A stretch of DNA of 64,000 nucleotides from Bradyrhizobiaceae bacterium PARB1. Lineage in GTDB: Bacteria; Pseudomonadota; Alphaproteobacteria; Rhizobiales; Xanthobacteraceae. Of the stretch, positions 8,346 to 16,926 are shown in pieces (within the stretch, counting starts at the first letter, position 1; every line of letters begins with the position of its first letter). The stretch spans positions 128,485 through 192,484 of the forward strand of contig NKIY01000005.1 of the NCBI GenBank assembly GCA_002256345.1, written 5' to 3'. The translations under genes were made by a program, and so were the position numbers. Under the pieces are notes generated by a model, which saw nothing but the letters and a program-made list of their open reading frames with translations, searched no databases and was not told the origin of the DNA.

Positions 8346-8963
8346 ATGGCTGGTAACAAGGGGCGTATCACGGGCTTTGTCGTTGCGACAATCCTGTGCG
8401 GACTTTCTGCGACGGCGCATGCCGCCGGTGAAAAACTCTATGCAAGTCTCGGCGACACCACGCGTGCGCCGATCGGTTGGGTCGAATTCTGTTCGGAGAA
8501 TCCGGCCGAGTGCCGCGGCGGCGCCACGCAGCCACGCGACATCGTCATCACGCAGACCGCGTGGAAGGATCTGGTGCGCGTCAATCGTTGGGTCAACGAG
8601 ACGATCAAGCCGATCACGGACATGGATCATTGGGGTGTGATCGAGAAGTGGTCGCTGCCCGACGATGGTTACGGCGATTGCGAAGACTACGTGCTGCTGA
8701 AGCGCAAGATGCTGATTGAGGCCGGCTGGCCGCGTGAAGCGCTGCTCATCACCGTGGTGCGCGACAAGAAGGGCGACGGCCATGCCGTGCTCACTGTGAA
8801 GACCGACAAGGGTGAATACGTGCTCGATAACCAGAACGAGAACGTGCTCGCCTGGACCGAGACCGGCTACCGCTTCGTCAAGCGACAGTCGCAGAGCGAT
8901 CCGAATGTGTGGGTCTCGCTCGGTGACAATCGCCCGGCCGTTGCAACCGCCAGCGCTCGCTGA
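8346..8963 (+). CDS. Periplasmic transglutaminase-like cysteine protease (BTLCP / LapG-related)
   Basis: A 205-residue exported protein. The signal peptide ends near AHA (residue 28). The triad can be read as Cys112 in YGDCEDYV, His146 in GHAVLTV and Asp161 in LDNQN, the arrangement of bacterial transglutaminase-like cysteine proteinases, the family of LapG, which cleaves large adhesins. I chose ATG 8346 because it begins the signal peptide; an in-frame upstream start at 8274 would add a non-signal stretch. A terminator follows at 9034. The substrate is unknown; no giant adhesin gene is in view. Confidence 0.85.
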   Translation: MAGNKGRITGFVVATILCGLSATAHAAGEKLYASLGDTTRAPIGWVEFCSENPAECRGGATQPRDIVITQTAWKDLVRVNRWVNETIKPITDMDHWGVIEKWSLPDDGYGDCEDYVLLKRKMLIEAGWPREALLITVVRDKKGDGHAVLTVKTDKGEYVLDNQNENVLAWTETGYRFVKRQSQSDPNVWVSLGDNRPAVATASAR

Positions 8964-9033
8964 TCACGACAGGAATTGGAGACACGCGACCCGGTCACAT
9001 CCCCACCCCTCCCCGTCCCAGACCGGATCGCGC

Positions 9034-9069
9034 GCGGCCGAGCTTCCCCCAAGCTCGGCCGCAACTTTT
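9034..9069 (+). terminator. Rho-independent terminator after the cysteine-protease gene
   Basis: A perfect 12-bp stem, GCGGCCGAGCTT (9034-9045) and AAGCTCGGCCGC (9051-9062), with a CCCCC loop and a trailing AACTTTT. It lies 71 bp after the stop of the preceding gene. Confidence 0.8.
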
Positions 9070-9119
9070 CGTAGGGCCGGCTCGATACGGCGAAGCGTCG
9101 TGGAAGTCGCGGGCGCGAG

Positions 9120-9308
9120 TTAGTTACGGTGAATTCTGTCAGGATCGAGCGTGCCGTCAGGACGATAGCCGAAGCGCGCCAGCGCCGCGGTAGCGAGGCG
9201 CTTGCCGAAGCGGCGTTCGAGCTCGCAGAACATCCAGACGAAAGCCATCGCGAGCGTGCAGACGGTCGCCAGGAAGAATAGCGTGAGATGGGAGATATCG
9301 AGGGTCAT
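9120..9308 (-). CDS. Small single-pass membrane protein
   Basis: A 62-residue protein with one hydrophobic helix at about residues 6-28 (ISHLTLFFLATVCTLAMAFVW) followed by a basic cytoplasmic tail (CELERRFGKRLATAALARFG). I start at ATG 9308; a GTG two codons upstream is also possible. The SD is weak. No family is recognised. It is separated from its neighbours by more than 50 bp on one side and 230 bp on the other. Confidence 0.5.
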   Translation of the reverse strand: MTLDISHLTLFFLATVCTLAMAFVWMFCELERRFGKRLATAALARFGYRPDGTLDPDRIHRN

Positions 9309-9538
9309 GTGCACGTGCCCGGGCTTGCAAATCGAAACTCGCGATTGACGTACCAGCCGACCTGACGTCCCCCTCGCGCTGATCGAGCTGCGCTGCCCGG
9401 AACGATGCGCGGCACAAATTACCGCCGCGCTGCCCGGTTACGACTTTAGTAGCATACACCTCCTGACGCGTAAACGCCCTGCGCGAAGCACTCCTTCACG
9501 CAAGACGCATAGACATGCCGCACCTGCGTACACACAGG

Positions 9539-9967
9539 TTACTCGCAGACCTCGACGCGGCGAACGCGCCAACCCTTCGATGTGCGGACGCGCTGATTGG
9601 CCAAGCGACAGCCGCCGAGATCTTCGTAGCGATAGATGGATGGGTAGCCATAGCCGTACCCGTAATACGGGCCGTAGTCATAATACGGGCCATAGCCGTA
9701 ATAGCCGGGATATCCCAAGCCAAACCCGAAACCCAAGCCGGCGCCGCGATAAAAACCGCCGCGATAGAAACCACCACCGCGAAATCCACCGCCATGAAAG
9801 CCGCCGCCTCCACCACCATGGAAGCCGCCTCCACCGCCGCCGCCATGGAACCCGCCACCACCACCCCCACCGCCGCGGGCCGAAGCTGCCGTTGGCGCTG
9901 CGAGCGCGAGCGCCGCGACCGCGACGATTCCGAACATGCCTTTGCGTAACATTGCCTTGCGTAACAT
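9539..9967 (-). CDS. Secreted glycine/tyrosine-rich protein
   Basis: A 142-residue protein with a signal peptide (cleavage near AASA, residue 30), a long Gly-rich tract with repeated GGGFHGG units, then Gly-Tyr repeats (PYYGYGYGY) and a conserved C-terminal tail with two Cys (GGCRLANQRV and VEVCE). Such sulfur-poor, Gly-rich proteins with a Cys-containing end are frequent in Bradyrhizobium relatives; their role is unknown, perhaps structural at the envelope. GGAG lies seven bases before ATG 9967. The first five codons are repeated in tandem (MLRKA-MLRKG), an in-frame 15-nt duplication that also duplicates the start codon. Confidence 0.75.
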   Translation of the reverse strand: MLRKAMLRKGMFGIVAVAALALAAPTAASARGGGGGGGGFHGGGGGGGFHGGGGGGFHGGGFRGGGFYRGGFYRGAGLGFGFGLGYPGYYGYGPYYDYGPYYGYGYGYPSIYRYEDLGGCRLANQRVRTSKGWRVRRVEVCE

Positions 9968-10079
9968 GACCACTCTCCGTCCGACGCCTGTTGCGCCGCC
10001 ACTGCTAGCTATCTAATCAGTTGCGCAGGGATTGCAGAGTTCACCGGCCGTCAATTGTTCGCGACCGATACGCCCGATA

Positions 10080-10376
10080 TCAGCAGCCTTTGCAGATGCT
10101 CTTGACCTTGCGATCGACGTCGCGGTCCTGCTTGTCGACCTGCTCATTACCGGTCGTCGGCTTGCCATCGTAGGACGACTGACCCGTGCCGCTCGCACCT
10201 GTCGTGATACCGGCGGGTGCGCGGCCGCCGCTCGCATTGGCAGTACCCGCGCTGTTGGTCCCTGCTGTACCGCCCGCCGCGCCACCACCCGCGGCGCCGC
10301 TTTGGGCCAATACCGCGGTCGATGACAGCAGCACGATAGCTGCGACGCTGGCGATGTATTTCGATGCATGAACCAT
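10080..10376 (-). CDS. Small secreted protein, Gly/Ala-rich
   Basis: A 98-residue protein with a clear signal peptide (YIASVAAIVLLSSTAVLAQ, cleavage near residue 24), a low-complexity Gly/Ala/Thr middle, and a charged C-terminus ending in VKSICKGC. GGGAGAAG precedes the ATG. No known domain; likely periplasmic. The two terminal Cys could form a disulfide. Confidence 0.65.
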   Translation of the reverse strand: MVHASKYIASVAAIVLLSSTAVLAQSGAAGGGAAGGTAGTNSAGTANASGGRAPAGITTGASGTGQSSYDGKPTTGNEQVDKQDRDVDRKVKSICKGC

Positions 10377-10482
10377 GCGACTTCTCCCTTTTGCAGGGCA
10401 ACGACAGCTAGACGCACCAGTTCCCGCATTCGGAACGAATCGGCGGCGGGGCGCTTGAATTCGCCTCAGATGGATTCACGCG

Positions 10483-10764
10483 ATGCGGAAACTGATCGGC
10501 TTTGACGACGATACGCTGGACAAGCTGACGCAGCTCGGCCGCGATCGGATGGCCACAATTCAGGAGCTTGCCGATGAGGCCTTCGCCGATCTCCTGAAGA
10601 AGCACGGCGTGCCGATCGATCTCAAAGATGCTCTGCGCAAGAGCGTGAAGAACGCCGGACAATCATCATCGCCGCGGCAGACTGCGGTACGTACAAGCAC
10701 TTCAGCCCTTACAAGGAAGCATCCCCATGCCAAACGAGCAAAAAGATCCGTTCGTCGAAGGTGA
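10483..10764 (+). CDS. Small helical protein, possible ribbon-helix-helix type
   Basis: A 93-residue protein beginning MRKLIGFDDDTLDKLTQLGRD, which resembles the strand-helix start of ribbon-helix-helix DNA-binding proteins (short strand, then two helices, the second near IQELADEAFADLLKKHG). The C-terminal 35 residues are Ser/Arg/Lys-rich and overlap the following 56-residue gene in another frame, so the true functional part is probably the first 60 residues. The SD is weak. It is likely co-transcribed with the Rmf-like gene. Confidence 0.55.
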   Translation: MRKLIGFDDDTLDKLTQLGRDRMATIQELADEAFADLLKKHGVPIDLKDALRKSVKNAGQSSSPRQTAVRTSTSALTRKHPHAKRAKRSVRRR

Positions 10765-10897
10765 AATTGCTGCGCAGAAGAATATTCCGGCCGAAGCCAA
10801 CCCGTATCGGGAAGGCACCGAGGAATTTGCGCTATGGAGCGCCGGGCATGAACGTGTCGCCGCCGCGATGCAGGCGCGGGAGTCGGAAGGCACGTGA
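10727..10897 (+). CDS. Rmf/CrpP-like small protein
   Basis: A 56-residue protein with a good SD (AAGGAAG seven bases before ATG 10727). It carries the pattern of the ribosome modulation factor / CrpP-like family: EGEIAA, then NPYREG, then FALWSAGHERVAAAM, compared with the family core of Gly-x-x-A, NPY and WxxG. In E. coli, Rmf helps dimerise 70S ribosomes in stationary phase; the role of alphaproteobacterial relatives is not established. It overlaps the end of the previous gene by 38 bases in a different frame. Confidence 0.6.
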   Translation: MPNEQKDPFVEGEIAAQKNIPAEANPYREGTEEFALWSAGHERVAAAMQARESEGT

Positions 10898-11023
10898 AGA
10901 CGCACGGCAGTTTTCGATGTCATCCTGCGACCGCGGGAATCCGGTAGACACAGACAGTCAGGTTGATTTTCGACGGCAGTGTATACCGGATGGTCCGGCC
11001 AGGCCTGCGATGACCGTTGAGGA

Positions 11024-11554
11024 CTAGCCGATCTTCCTCATACCCTGTTTGAAACGTGGACCGTTGGCCGCATAGAAGCGCGCAGCGCTGCCCATCGCCG
11101 TGACCTGCTCAGGCGATAGCGTGCGGATCACGCGCGCGGGCGAACCGATGATCAGCGAATTCTCCGGATATTCCTTGCCCTCGGTGATCACCGAGCCGGC
11201 GCCGACAATGCTGTTCTTTCCGATGCGCGCCCCGTTCATCACGATCGAGCCCATGCCGACCAATGCGCCATCCTCGATCGTACAGCCATGCAGGATCACA
11301 TTGTGGCCGATGGTGCAGTTCTTACCGATGGTGAGCGGGAAGCCCTTGTCGGTGTGGCAGGTGCAGTTGTCCTGGACGTTCGAGCCTTCGCCGATCTCAA
11401 TCCATTCATTGTCGCCGCGCAGCACTGCGCCGAACCAGACGCTGGCTTGCGATTTCAGGCGGATCTTGCCGATGACATCGGCAGTGTCGGCAATGAAGTA
11501 ATTTCCGTCAGCCGGAAGGTCCGGTCCCTGTCCGTCAAGTTCGTAGATGGCCAT
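11024..11554 (-). CDS. Gamma carbonic anhydrase family protein
   Basis: A 176-residue left-handed beta-helix protein built of hexapeptide repeats. The three zinc His ligands of the gamma class can be read in NCTCHTD and in [11 protein letters not shown], and an Arg-Asp pair in [11 protein letters not shown]. Family members bind Zn or Fe as trimers; some hydrate CO2, while others (PaaY, CaiE, YrdA type) act as thioesterases or have unknown roles. GGGAGAC precedes the ATG. It stands alone, so the context does not choose between these. Confidence 0.88.
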   Translation of the reverse strand: MAIYELDGQGPDLPADGNYFIADTADVIGKIRLKSQASVWFGAVLRGDNEWIEIGEGSNVQDNCTCHTDKGFPLTIGKNCTIGHNVILHGCTIEDGALVGMGSIVMNGARIGKNSIVGAGSVITEGKEYPENSLIIGSPARVIRTLSPEQVTAMGSAARFYAANGPRFKQGMRKIG

Positions 11555-11630
11555 GAATACACTGTCTCCCTGTGCGGATCACACTGCCACGAAGCGGCAG
11601 GCAGAGACCAGTGCGCGCGCAAGCGAAGCC

Positions 11631-11966
11631 TCATGCGCTAGCGATAATGCCGAGCGCCTGTAGTGTGAGTACGATGAAGGTGCCGGACATCAGGCTCCAG
11701 AAACCGGCGATCACGGTGGCCATCATCACGAACTGAAAGCGATGCGGCTCCGGCGCACCGGAGCGCAACGTGTTGCGCATGATGATGAAGGGCGCAGTGA
11801 AGACCAGCAGCGGCACGGCGGCAAACCCTTCCGGCGTCGGCCCCTGCTGCAGCAGCGCGAAGCTCGGCGGCCGGCTGGCAAGGACCTGGTAGGCGCTTGC
11901 AATGGCGCCGGCGATGGCAAAGCCAATGGCGATCTGCATGAAACAGTTGAGAGCAATCGGAGACAT
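11631..11966 (-). CDS. Small integral membrane protein (DUF6949-like)
   Basis: A 111-residue protein with three predicted helices: residues 9-28 (FMQIAIGFAIAGAIASAYQV), about 50-64 (VPLLVFTAPFIIM) and 79-108. The order and the segment FALLQQGPTPEGFAAVPLLVFTAP fit a small conserved family in Nitrobacteraceae. Function unknown. No obvious SD. Confidence 0.65.
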   Translation of the reverse strand: MSPIALNCFMQIAIGFAIAGAIASAYQVLASRPPSFALLQQGPTPEGFAAVPLLVFTAPFIIMRNTLRSGAPEPHRFQFVMMATVIAGFWSLMSGTFIVLTLQALGIIASA

Positions 11967-12194
11967 AAGCGAGGTTTCTTGGCCAATTAGATTTATTGGC
12001 CCTCAATATACCACATTGCGACCGAACGTCACATCAACCTTAAGAAAGCGTTAATGCCAAATCTGTGACTGCAGGCACGGCACATGTCCTCTTCTGCGAA
12101 CAGCGAGCCGTTAACCATTCAAGGGCATGTTCGACCAGTTGATTCGCCTGCGGAGAAGCCGTGGGCTCGTTGAGTGGTAGTTGCTTACGCGCGC

Positions 12195-12902
12195 ATGTCC
12201 CTGCTGTTCCCGACCCACCCGACGACGCGGCCACGCCGCCGCCAGCGTCGTCACAGCCACCTTGTGCCGATCCTGTTTGGTCTGGGCCTCGCCGCCCCTG
12301 CCGTCGCGGTGGTCGCCTATCTCCTGTGGCCGACATGGCAGAGCCAAAAGCCCGGCGATCCCGACCGTATCCCGGTGAGCGTCGGCTCCACGCTGTTCAA
12401 CGTTCCGACCCATGCTTTCCGCCGCAAGGTGCAGAAGCATTCCGGTCCGCAGGAACGCGTCGATCTCAGCTATGTCTACCCGTCGCTGGAAGCCAGCGAA
12501 GCGCCGCGTCACATGACGATGGAGAATTTCGACGAGCACGTGCAGCCGATCGATCGCATCTTTCTGTCGGTCTCGGCGCATCACAATGCGACCTCGCCGG
12601 ACGCGCGTCTACGCACGATCTATCCGCTGTATGCGGCTCAGGCATCGCGTAGCGCAGACGGGCTGACCATCCAGCCCTTCCACGACTATACGCCCTATGC
12701 GAGTGAGGATCTCTTTCTCGGCAGCGCGCCCACACTGGTCGCGCGCTGCACGCGGGACGCCGCCACGCCCGGCATGTGCATGAGCGAACGCCGGATCGGC
12801 GGCGCCGATCTCATCTTCCGATTCCCGCGCGCCTGGCTCGACGACTGGCGCACGGTAGGTAATGCGATGGACCGCCTGTCCGCGCAGCTTGGCGGACAGT
12901 AG
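12195..12902 (+). CDS. Membrane-anchored protein of unknown function
   Basis: About 235 residues. A basic N-terminus (TRPRRRQRRHS) precedes one transmembrane helix (LVPILFGLGLAAPAVAVVAYLLW, about residues 24-46); the rest, with phrases such as YVYPSLEASEAPRH and IYPLYAA, would be periplasmic. A Cys pair (RCTRDAATPGMC) could make a disulfide. The start is uncertain: ATG 12195 has no good SD, and GTG 12174 is in frame. It converges on the DUF3126 gene. Confidence 0.7.
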   Translation: MSLLFPTHPTTRPRRRQRRHSHLVPILFGLGLAAPAVAVVAYLLWPTWQSQKPGDPDRIPVSVGSTLFNVPTHAFRRKVQKHSGPQERVDLSYVYPSLEASEAPRHMTMENFDEHVQPIDRIFLSVSAHHNATSPDARLRTIYPLYAAQASRSADGLTIQPFHDYTPYASEDLFLGSAPTLVARCTRDAATPGMCMSERRIGGADLIFRFPRAWLDDWRTVGNAMDRLSAQLGGQ

Positions 12903-12908
12903 TTCGCC

Positions 12909-13127
12909 TTACTCGCTGTCAGCGAGATCTTCTTCCAGGATCGCCATCTGGAACTGGAAGGAGCGATCGTCGTCCTCGTCATCGACGAACAGCACGCCGA
13001 CGAATTCTTCGCCGATATAAACTTCCGCAGAGTCGTCCTTCTTCGGGCGCGGCACGACGCGAATTTTCGGATTGCCGAATACGCGCTTGAGATAGGCGTC
13101 GAGTTTTCTGACTTCCTGAACGTCCAC
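12909..13127 (-). CDS. DUF3126 family protein
   Basis: A 72-residue cytosolic protein of a small alphaproteobacterial family: DVQEVRKLDAYLKRVFGN, then RVVPRPKKDDSAEVYIG and GVLFVDDEDDDRSFQFQMAIL. I choose GTG 13127, which has GGAG six bases upstream and gives the usual MDV-type start; a TTG at 13139 lies inside that SD. Function unknown. Confidence 0.83.
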   Translation of the reverse strand: MDVQEVRKLDAYLKRVFGNPKIRVVPRPKKDDSAEVYIGEEFVGVLFVDDEDDDRSFQFQMAILEEDLADSE

Positions 13128-13259
13128 AGGCGTCTCCAATGCAGATGATGTGGGATGAGCTGATGGAGAACGTTTAATCCCAGATGACGCGCGCGGCTAG
13201 GCCATCTGGCGAAAATTCACGTCATCCACCGCAGACGCAATATCGAAAAATTTTCGGTT

Positions 13260-13360
13260 GTCATCGCCCGCGAAAGCGGGTGATCCAGTAGACACCTGCC
13301 GCGAGAATAGAACCGATCAGCCACCGCATGCTGGATCCCCCGCTTACGCGGGGGTGACAG
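13260..13360. repeat. Palindromic intergenic repeat (GTGATCCAGTA / GCTGGATCCC type)
   Basis: About 100 bp with two GC-rich hairpins, CCCGC-GAAA-GCGGG at 13267 and CCCCCGC-TTAC-GCGGGGG at 13337, each next to an inverted TCATC/GGTGATCCAG or GCTGGATC segment. It is an example of the repeat type that begins 'TCATCGCCCGCGAAAGCGGG' in related genomes. It lies just after the cysE stop and may also end its transcript. Confidence 0.65.
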
Positions 13361-13399
13361 TCGGAGCGAGAAACATCAATCGCGTCTAAGTGGCAGCAC

Positions 13400-14227
13400 T
13401 CACAAGCCGAGCGCGTTGAGCATCTGGTTCATCGTGCGCGACGGTTCCGAACAGCCGGCCTCGCCGACGATTTTCGCCGGCACACCTGCCACGGTGACGT
13501 TGTGCGGCACGGGCTTCACAACGACAGAGCCCGCGGCGATGCGCGCGCAATGGCCGACTTCGATATTGCCGAGAATCTTTGCGCCGGCGCCGATGAGCAC
13601 GCCGCGGCGAATCTTCGGATGACGATCCTCGTTCTCCTTGCCGGTGCCGCCGAGCGTCACGCCATGCAGGATCGAGACATCGTCCTCAATGACCGCCGTC
13701 TCACCGACGACAAAACCGGTTGCGTGATCGAGGAAGATGCCGCGGCCGATTTTTGCGGCCGGATTGATATCGGTCTGGAAGGCGCCGGAGGCACGGCTCT
13801 GCAGATACCACGCAAAATCCTTGCGACCCTTGTTGTAGAGCCAATGCGCGAGGCGATGGGCCTGGATCGCGTGAAAGCCCTTGAAGTAGAGCAACGGGTC
13901 GATGAATCGCGACGTCGCGGGATCGCGGTCGTAGACGGCGACGAGGTCGGCACGGAAAGCGTTGCCGATATCGGGATCGTCGCGCAGCGCTTCGTTATAG
14001 GTTTGACGGATCAGATCGCCGGACAGCGCCGCATGATCGAGGCGCTCGGCAACGCGGTGTACCACCGAGTCTTCGAGACGATTGTGATGCAGAACCGTCG
14101 AATAGATGAACGACGCAAGCTCGGGCTCGCGATGGACGATGTCCTCGGCCTCGCTGCGAATGCGGTCCCAGATCGGATCCAGAACTGCGAGTTTCGCGGT
14201 GGTAGGATTGGTGCTCTGCACGGCCAT
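13400..14227 (-). CDS. cysE: Serine O-acetyltransferase
   Basis: A 275-residue enzyme making O-acetylserine from serine and acetyl-CoA, the first step of cysteine synthesis. An N-terminal helical domain (residues 1-150, with YFKGFHAIQAHRLAHWL) is followed by a left-handed beta-helix. The active-site segment HATGFVVGETAVIEDDVSIL and GVTLGGTGKENEDRHPKI matches the family well; DRHPKI forms part of the serine site. Length is normal. It is a single-gene unit. Confidence 0.95.
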   Translation of the reverse strand: MAVQSTNPTTAKLAVLDPIWDRIRSEAEDIVHREPELASFIYSTVLHHNRLEDSVVHRVAERLDHAALSGDLIRQTYNEALRDDPDIGNAFRADLVAVYDRDPATSRFIDPLLYFKGFHAIQAHRLAHWLYNKGRKDFAWYLQSRASGAFQTDINPAAKIGRGIFLDHATGFVVGETAVIEDDVSILHGVTLGGTGKENEDRHPKIRRGVLIGAGAKILGNIEVGHCARIAAGSVVVKPVPHNVTVAGVPAKIVGEAGCSEPSRTMNQMLNALGL

Positions 14228-14463
14228 GGCGGACTCGCAAATTCATAGACTGGGAAACGATTATAGCACGACACCCACCGTTGCGGTGGCGAGCCTCATG
14301 CCATCGTGAATCCCGGCCCGCCCAAGCATCCGCGCGCTAACTTGTTGAATCAGCACACGTTCCGGTAATGGAGCCGAGACGCCCAAGAACCGGGCGTGCG
14401 GAAGAAGTGGGCGATCCTGCGGTGAAAACAAGGCCCCTTCCATAACTGCCCGCAATCACTTGA

Positions 14464-15216
14464 TCAGCTTTGCCGCGACAGGAAGTCGATCACGCCTTCC
14501 TTGTAGACCCGGTCTCCGACCGCGCGCATGTGGTCGCGATTGGGGATATCGAGCACTTCCGAGCCCGGGATCACCTTTTCGAGATCATGCGCGGAGCCGG
14601 CAACGTCGTCCGTGGTGCCCACGGCGATCAACACCGGTACCTTGATGGCACCTGCTTCCTCATAGGTCATCAGCCGGCGCGAGCCGCGCAGGCACGCAGC
14701 GAGAGCACGGCGATCCGAGCGCGTCTGATCGGCGAAGGCCCGGAAGGTCTTGCCCATGGGATCGGTGACGTCGTCGAGCGATGCGGCTTCGAGCGCGGTG
14801 GCGACATTCTCGCCAGGACCGCCGCCCTTGATCAGGCCGATACCGATGCCGCCGAGGATCGCACAGCGCAGCACTTCCGGGTGGCTGTAGGCGATATAGG
14901 CGGTAATGCGCCCGCCCATGGAGTAGCCCATCATGTCGGTGCGTTCGATGTTCAGATGCTTCAGCAACGCGCGCACATCCGCGGCCATGGTGCCGATGCC
15001 GTATTGTTCGGAATCGTAGAGCTTGGTGGAGTCGCCATGGCCGCGATTGTCGAGCGCGATGACGCGGCGGCCGTGTTTCTTCAGCTCGGACACCCAGGTC
15101 GGATACACCCAGTTGACATTCTTGCTCGATGCGAAGCCGTGCACGAGCACGATGGGCTCGCCCTCGCCTTCATCGAGATAAGAGATTTCGACTGCGCCGT
15201 TGTGAAAGCTCGGCAT
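14464..15216 (-). CDS. Alpha/beta hydrolase
   Basis: A 250-residue hydrolase. The oxyanion HGFASS follows strand 3, the nucleophile elbow is GYSMGG, the acid lies in VGTTDDVAGS and the catalytic His is in NRDHMRAVGD near the C-terminus. DNRGHGDS is the typical strand-4 motif. It is a general esterase/lactonase-type fold; the substrate is unknown. It shares direction with the membrane protein gene to its right, 49 bp away, and may be in its operon. Confidence 0.88.
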   Translation of the reverse strand: MPSFHNGAVEISYLDEGEGEPIVLVHGFASSKNVNWVYPTWVSELKKHGRRVIALDNRGHGDSTKLYDSEQYGIGTMAADVRALLKHLNIERTDMMGYSMGGRITAYIAYSHPEVLRCAILGGIGIGLIKGGGPGENVATALEAASLDDVTDPMGKTFRAFADQTRSDRRALAACLRGSRRLMTYEEAGAIKVPVLIAVGTTDDVAGSAHDLEKVIPGSEVLDIPNRDHMRAVGDRVYKEGVIDFLSRQS

Positions 15217-15265
15217 CCAGGATTCCGTCTGATTGTGAGATGAGATGTGGGTGGGAAAAGGGAAT

Positions 15266-16444
15266 TTAGCCGTGTGCGAAGGCCGGCGCCAGTGCGGGAG
15301 ATGACCCGCTCGGGCGTGCGGCCATGTTCTGAAGTAATACGTCCTGACGCGCCGCGAGCTCGCGCTTGATCCGGCGCGCCTTGGATCGCTGCAGGTAAGA
15401 CCAGGTGAGACGCTCGGTGGTCGCCTTGATGGAGATGACGAGACCGATCAGCATCCACAGCGCCCAGAACAGCCACATACCGAGCTGGAAGGCGCCCGCG
15501 GCGAGCACGACAGCGCCACGTCCGAACAGTTTGATGATGGCGCGCGTCTGCCCGCTTTTCGCAGCCGCCAGCTTCGATGCGCGCGCCACATCCTTCGGCC
15601 CCTGAGCGATGCGCAGCGTATCGAGCGCGCCGCGCGTGCCAGCCTTCTCGCCGACGCGGCCGACATCTTTCGCGAAGCGCACGATGTCGCCCGCCTTCTC
15701 GGCACGAAATGCCATCTTGATGGCCGCCGCGGTCTGGCCTGGCCGGAACACCGAGGCGTTTGCCATCGCCTCCTTCAGCACCGGCCCATCCACCATGCCA
15801 CGCGCCGAGCGCGCCGCCCAAGCGGTGAGCCCCTCGCCAATGCGGCCGACCTTTCGCGCGTCCTTCACAAGCGTCAGCCCGGCGCGCACCGGAGCCGCGC
15901 CGCCTGCGCTGGCATAGGTGGCTGCCGTGACCGCAAGGCCCGCCGCAGCGAGGCCGAGGATCAGATGATCCGTTTCTTCACCAAATGCGAGATGCTTGCC
16001 CTCGCGCAAGGCATCGCGGATATCGCCGAACACGAAGAGATCGCCGGCCACCGTGCCTGACAGGGTGGCGAGATCGTCGGCATTGCCGGTGACGAAACCG
16101 ATCGCGAAACGTTTCGCGAAACTGGACGCCGAGGCATCGGCAGCAACGGCATCGCTTACACGTTGCAAGAGGTCGTCCGGCAGCTTCACGTTCCGGGCTC
16201 CTGCAAGATCGACAAAGCTCCTGGCGAGATCGGCATCCTGGTTCGCCAGCGCCGCCTCCGCCTGTTTCGCCAGCATATCGGGATCGCGGCGCAGCACGGC
16301 GCTCACCTGCGCGTCTGCCAGCGCCACCGGATCGTCCTGCGCGAGCAGCACAGCCCCCGCGTCGCGCGCATGCGGCCACAGCAGCAGGCCGACGGTCGCG
16401 CAGACCGCAATACCTGTCAGAGCTGTATCGAGCCGGAACCGCAT
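15266..16444 (-). CDS. Membrane protein of unknown function
   Basis: A 392-residue protein with an N-terminal helix (TALTGIAVCATVGLLLW), a central Ala/Gly-rich stretch (LILGLAAAGLAVTAATYASAGG) and a C-terminal pair of helices (VVLAAGAFQLGMWLFWALWMLIGL, about residues 320-345). The middle is helical with many Lys/Arg. AGGGATTTGAT precedes the ATG. I recognise no catalytic motif. It is probably an inner-membrane protein with a large periplasmic domain. Confidence 0.72.
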   Translation of the reverse strand: MRFRLDTALTGIAVCATVGLLLWPHARDAGAVLLAQDDPVALADAQVSAVLRRDPDMLAKQAEAALANQDADLARSFVDLAGARNVKLPDDLLQRVSDAVAADASASSFAKRFAIGFVTGNADDLATLSGTVAGDLFVFGDIRDALREGKHLAFGEETDHLILGLAAAGLAVTAATYASAGGAAPVRAGLTLVKDARKVGRIGEGLTAWAARSARGMVDGPVLKEAMANASVFRPGQTAAAIKMAFRAEKAGDIVRFAKDVGRVGEKAGTRGALDTLRIAQGPKDVARASKLAAAKSGQTRAIIKLFGRGAVVLAAGAFQLGMWLFWALWMLIGLVISIKATTERLTWSYLQRSKARRIKRELAARQDVLLQNMAARPSGSSPALAPAFAHG

Positions 16445-16670
16445 ATCAAATCCCTATCGTTGCACCTCTCCTCAAGTGGTGCGTCACGGTTCGGACACAA
16501 CCGCCCCGACGAAAGAAGGGCTATCGGGAAACGCCCAAACTGTGTCGAATTTGCAGGACTGAATGCCAGTTCCGCAGTCTAGGAATCAGCATCCGGGGCC
16601 AGTATGGTGCGCCGCACTGAACGGCCGCGGAGCGCAAAGCGCGCGACTGTTGCAAGCAAAGGTAGATACG

Positions 16671-16916
16671 ATGTCCGACCACGTGGTTCCGCACTTTCAC
16701 AATGACGCCGGCGTTCCGATCATCGAGATCGGCTCGAAGGAGTTCATGTGCGTGGGCGCCAACCCGCCGTTCGACCATCCGCATGTGTTTCTCGACCTCG
16801 GCGACGACAACGAGATCATCTGCCCCTATTGCTCAACCCTTTATCGCTATGCCGCCGATCTCGGCGCCGGCCAGGCCCGCCCGCCGGAATGCGTGGTGAA
16901 GGACAAGGCTGCCTGA
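16671..16916 (+). CDS. Zinc-finger domain protein (NDUFS6-like)
   Basis: An 81-residue protein with the zinc-binding set Cys in FMCVG, His in DHPHVF and CPYC, spaced as in the small zinc-finger proteins related to the complex I subunit NDUFS6/13-kDa, common in alphaproteobacteria. AAGGTAG lies before ATG 16671; an upstream in-frame extension to 16563 adds unrelated residues. The following monooxygenase starts 10 bp after its stop, so the two are likely co-transcribed. Confidence 0.88.
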   Translation: MSDHVVPHFHNDAGVPIIEIGSKEFMCVGANPPFDHPHVFLDLGDDNEIICPYCSTLYRYAADLGAGQARPPECVVKDKAA

Positions 16917-16926
16917 TTCCTCTCAC

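Noticed and set aside
9770-9900. Regular short repeats that look like a CRISPR array
   Set aside because: They are codons of the GGGFHGG protein tract, 3-nt periodic and in frame; there are no unique spacers. No CRISPR array was seen elsewhere.
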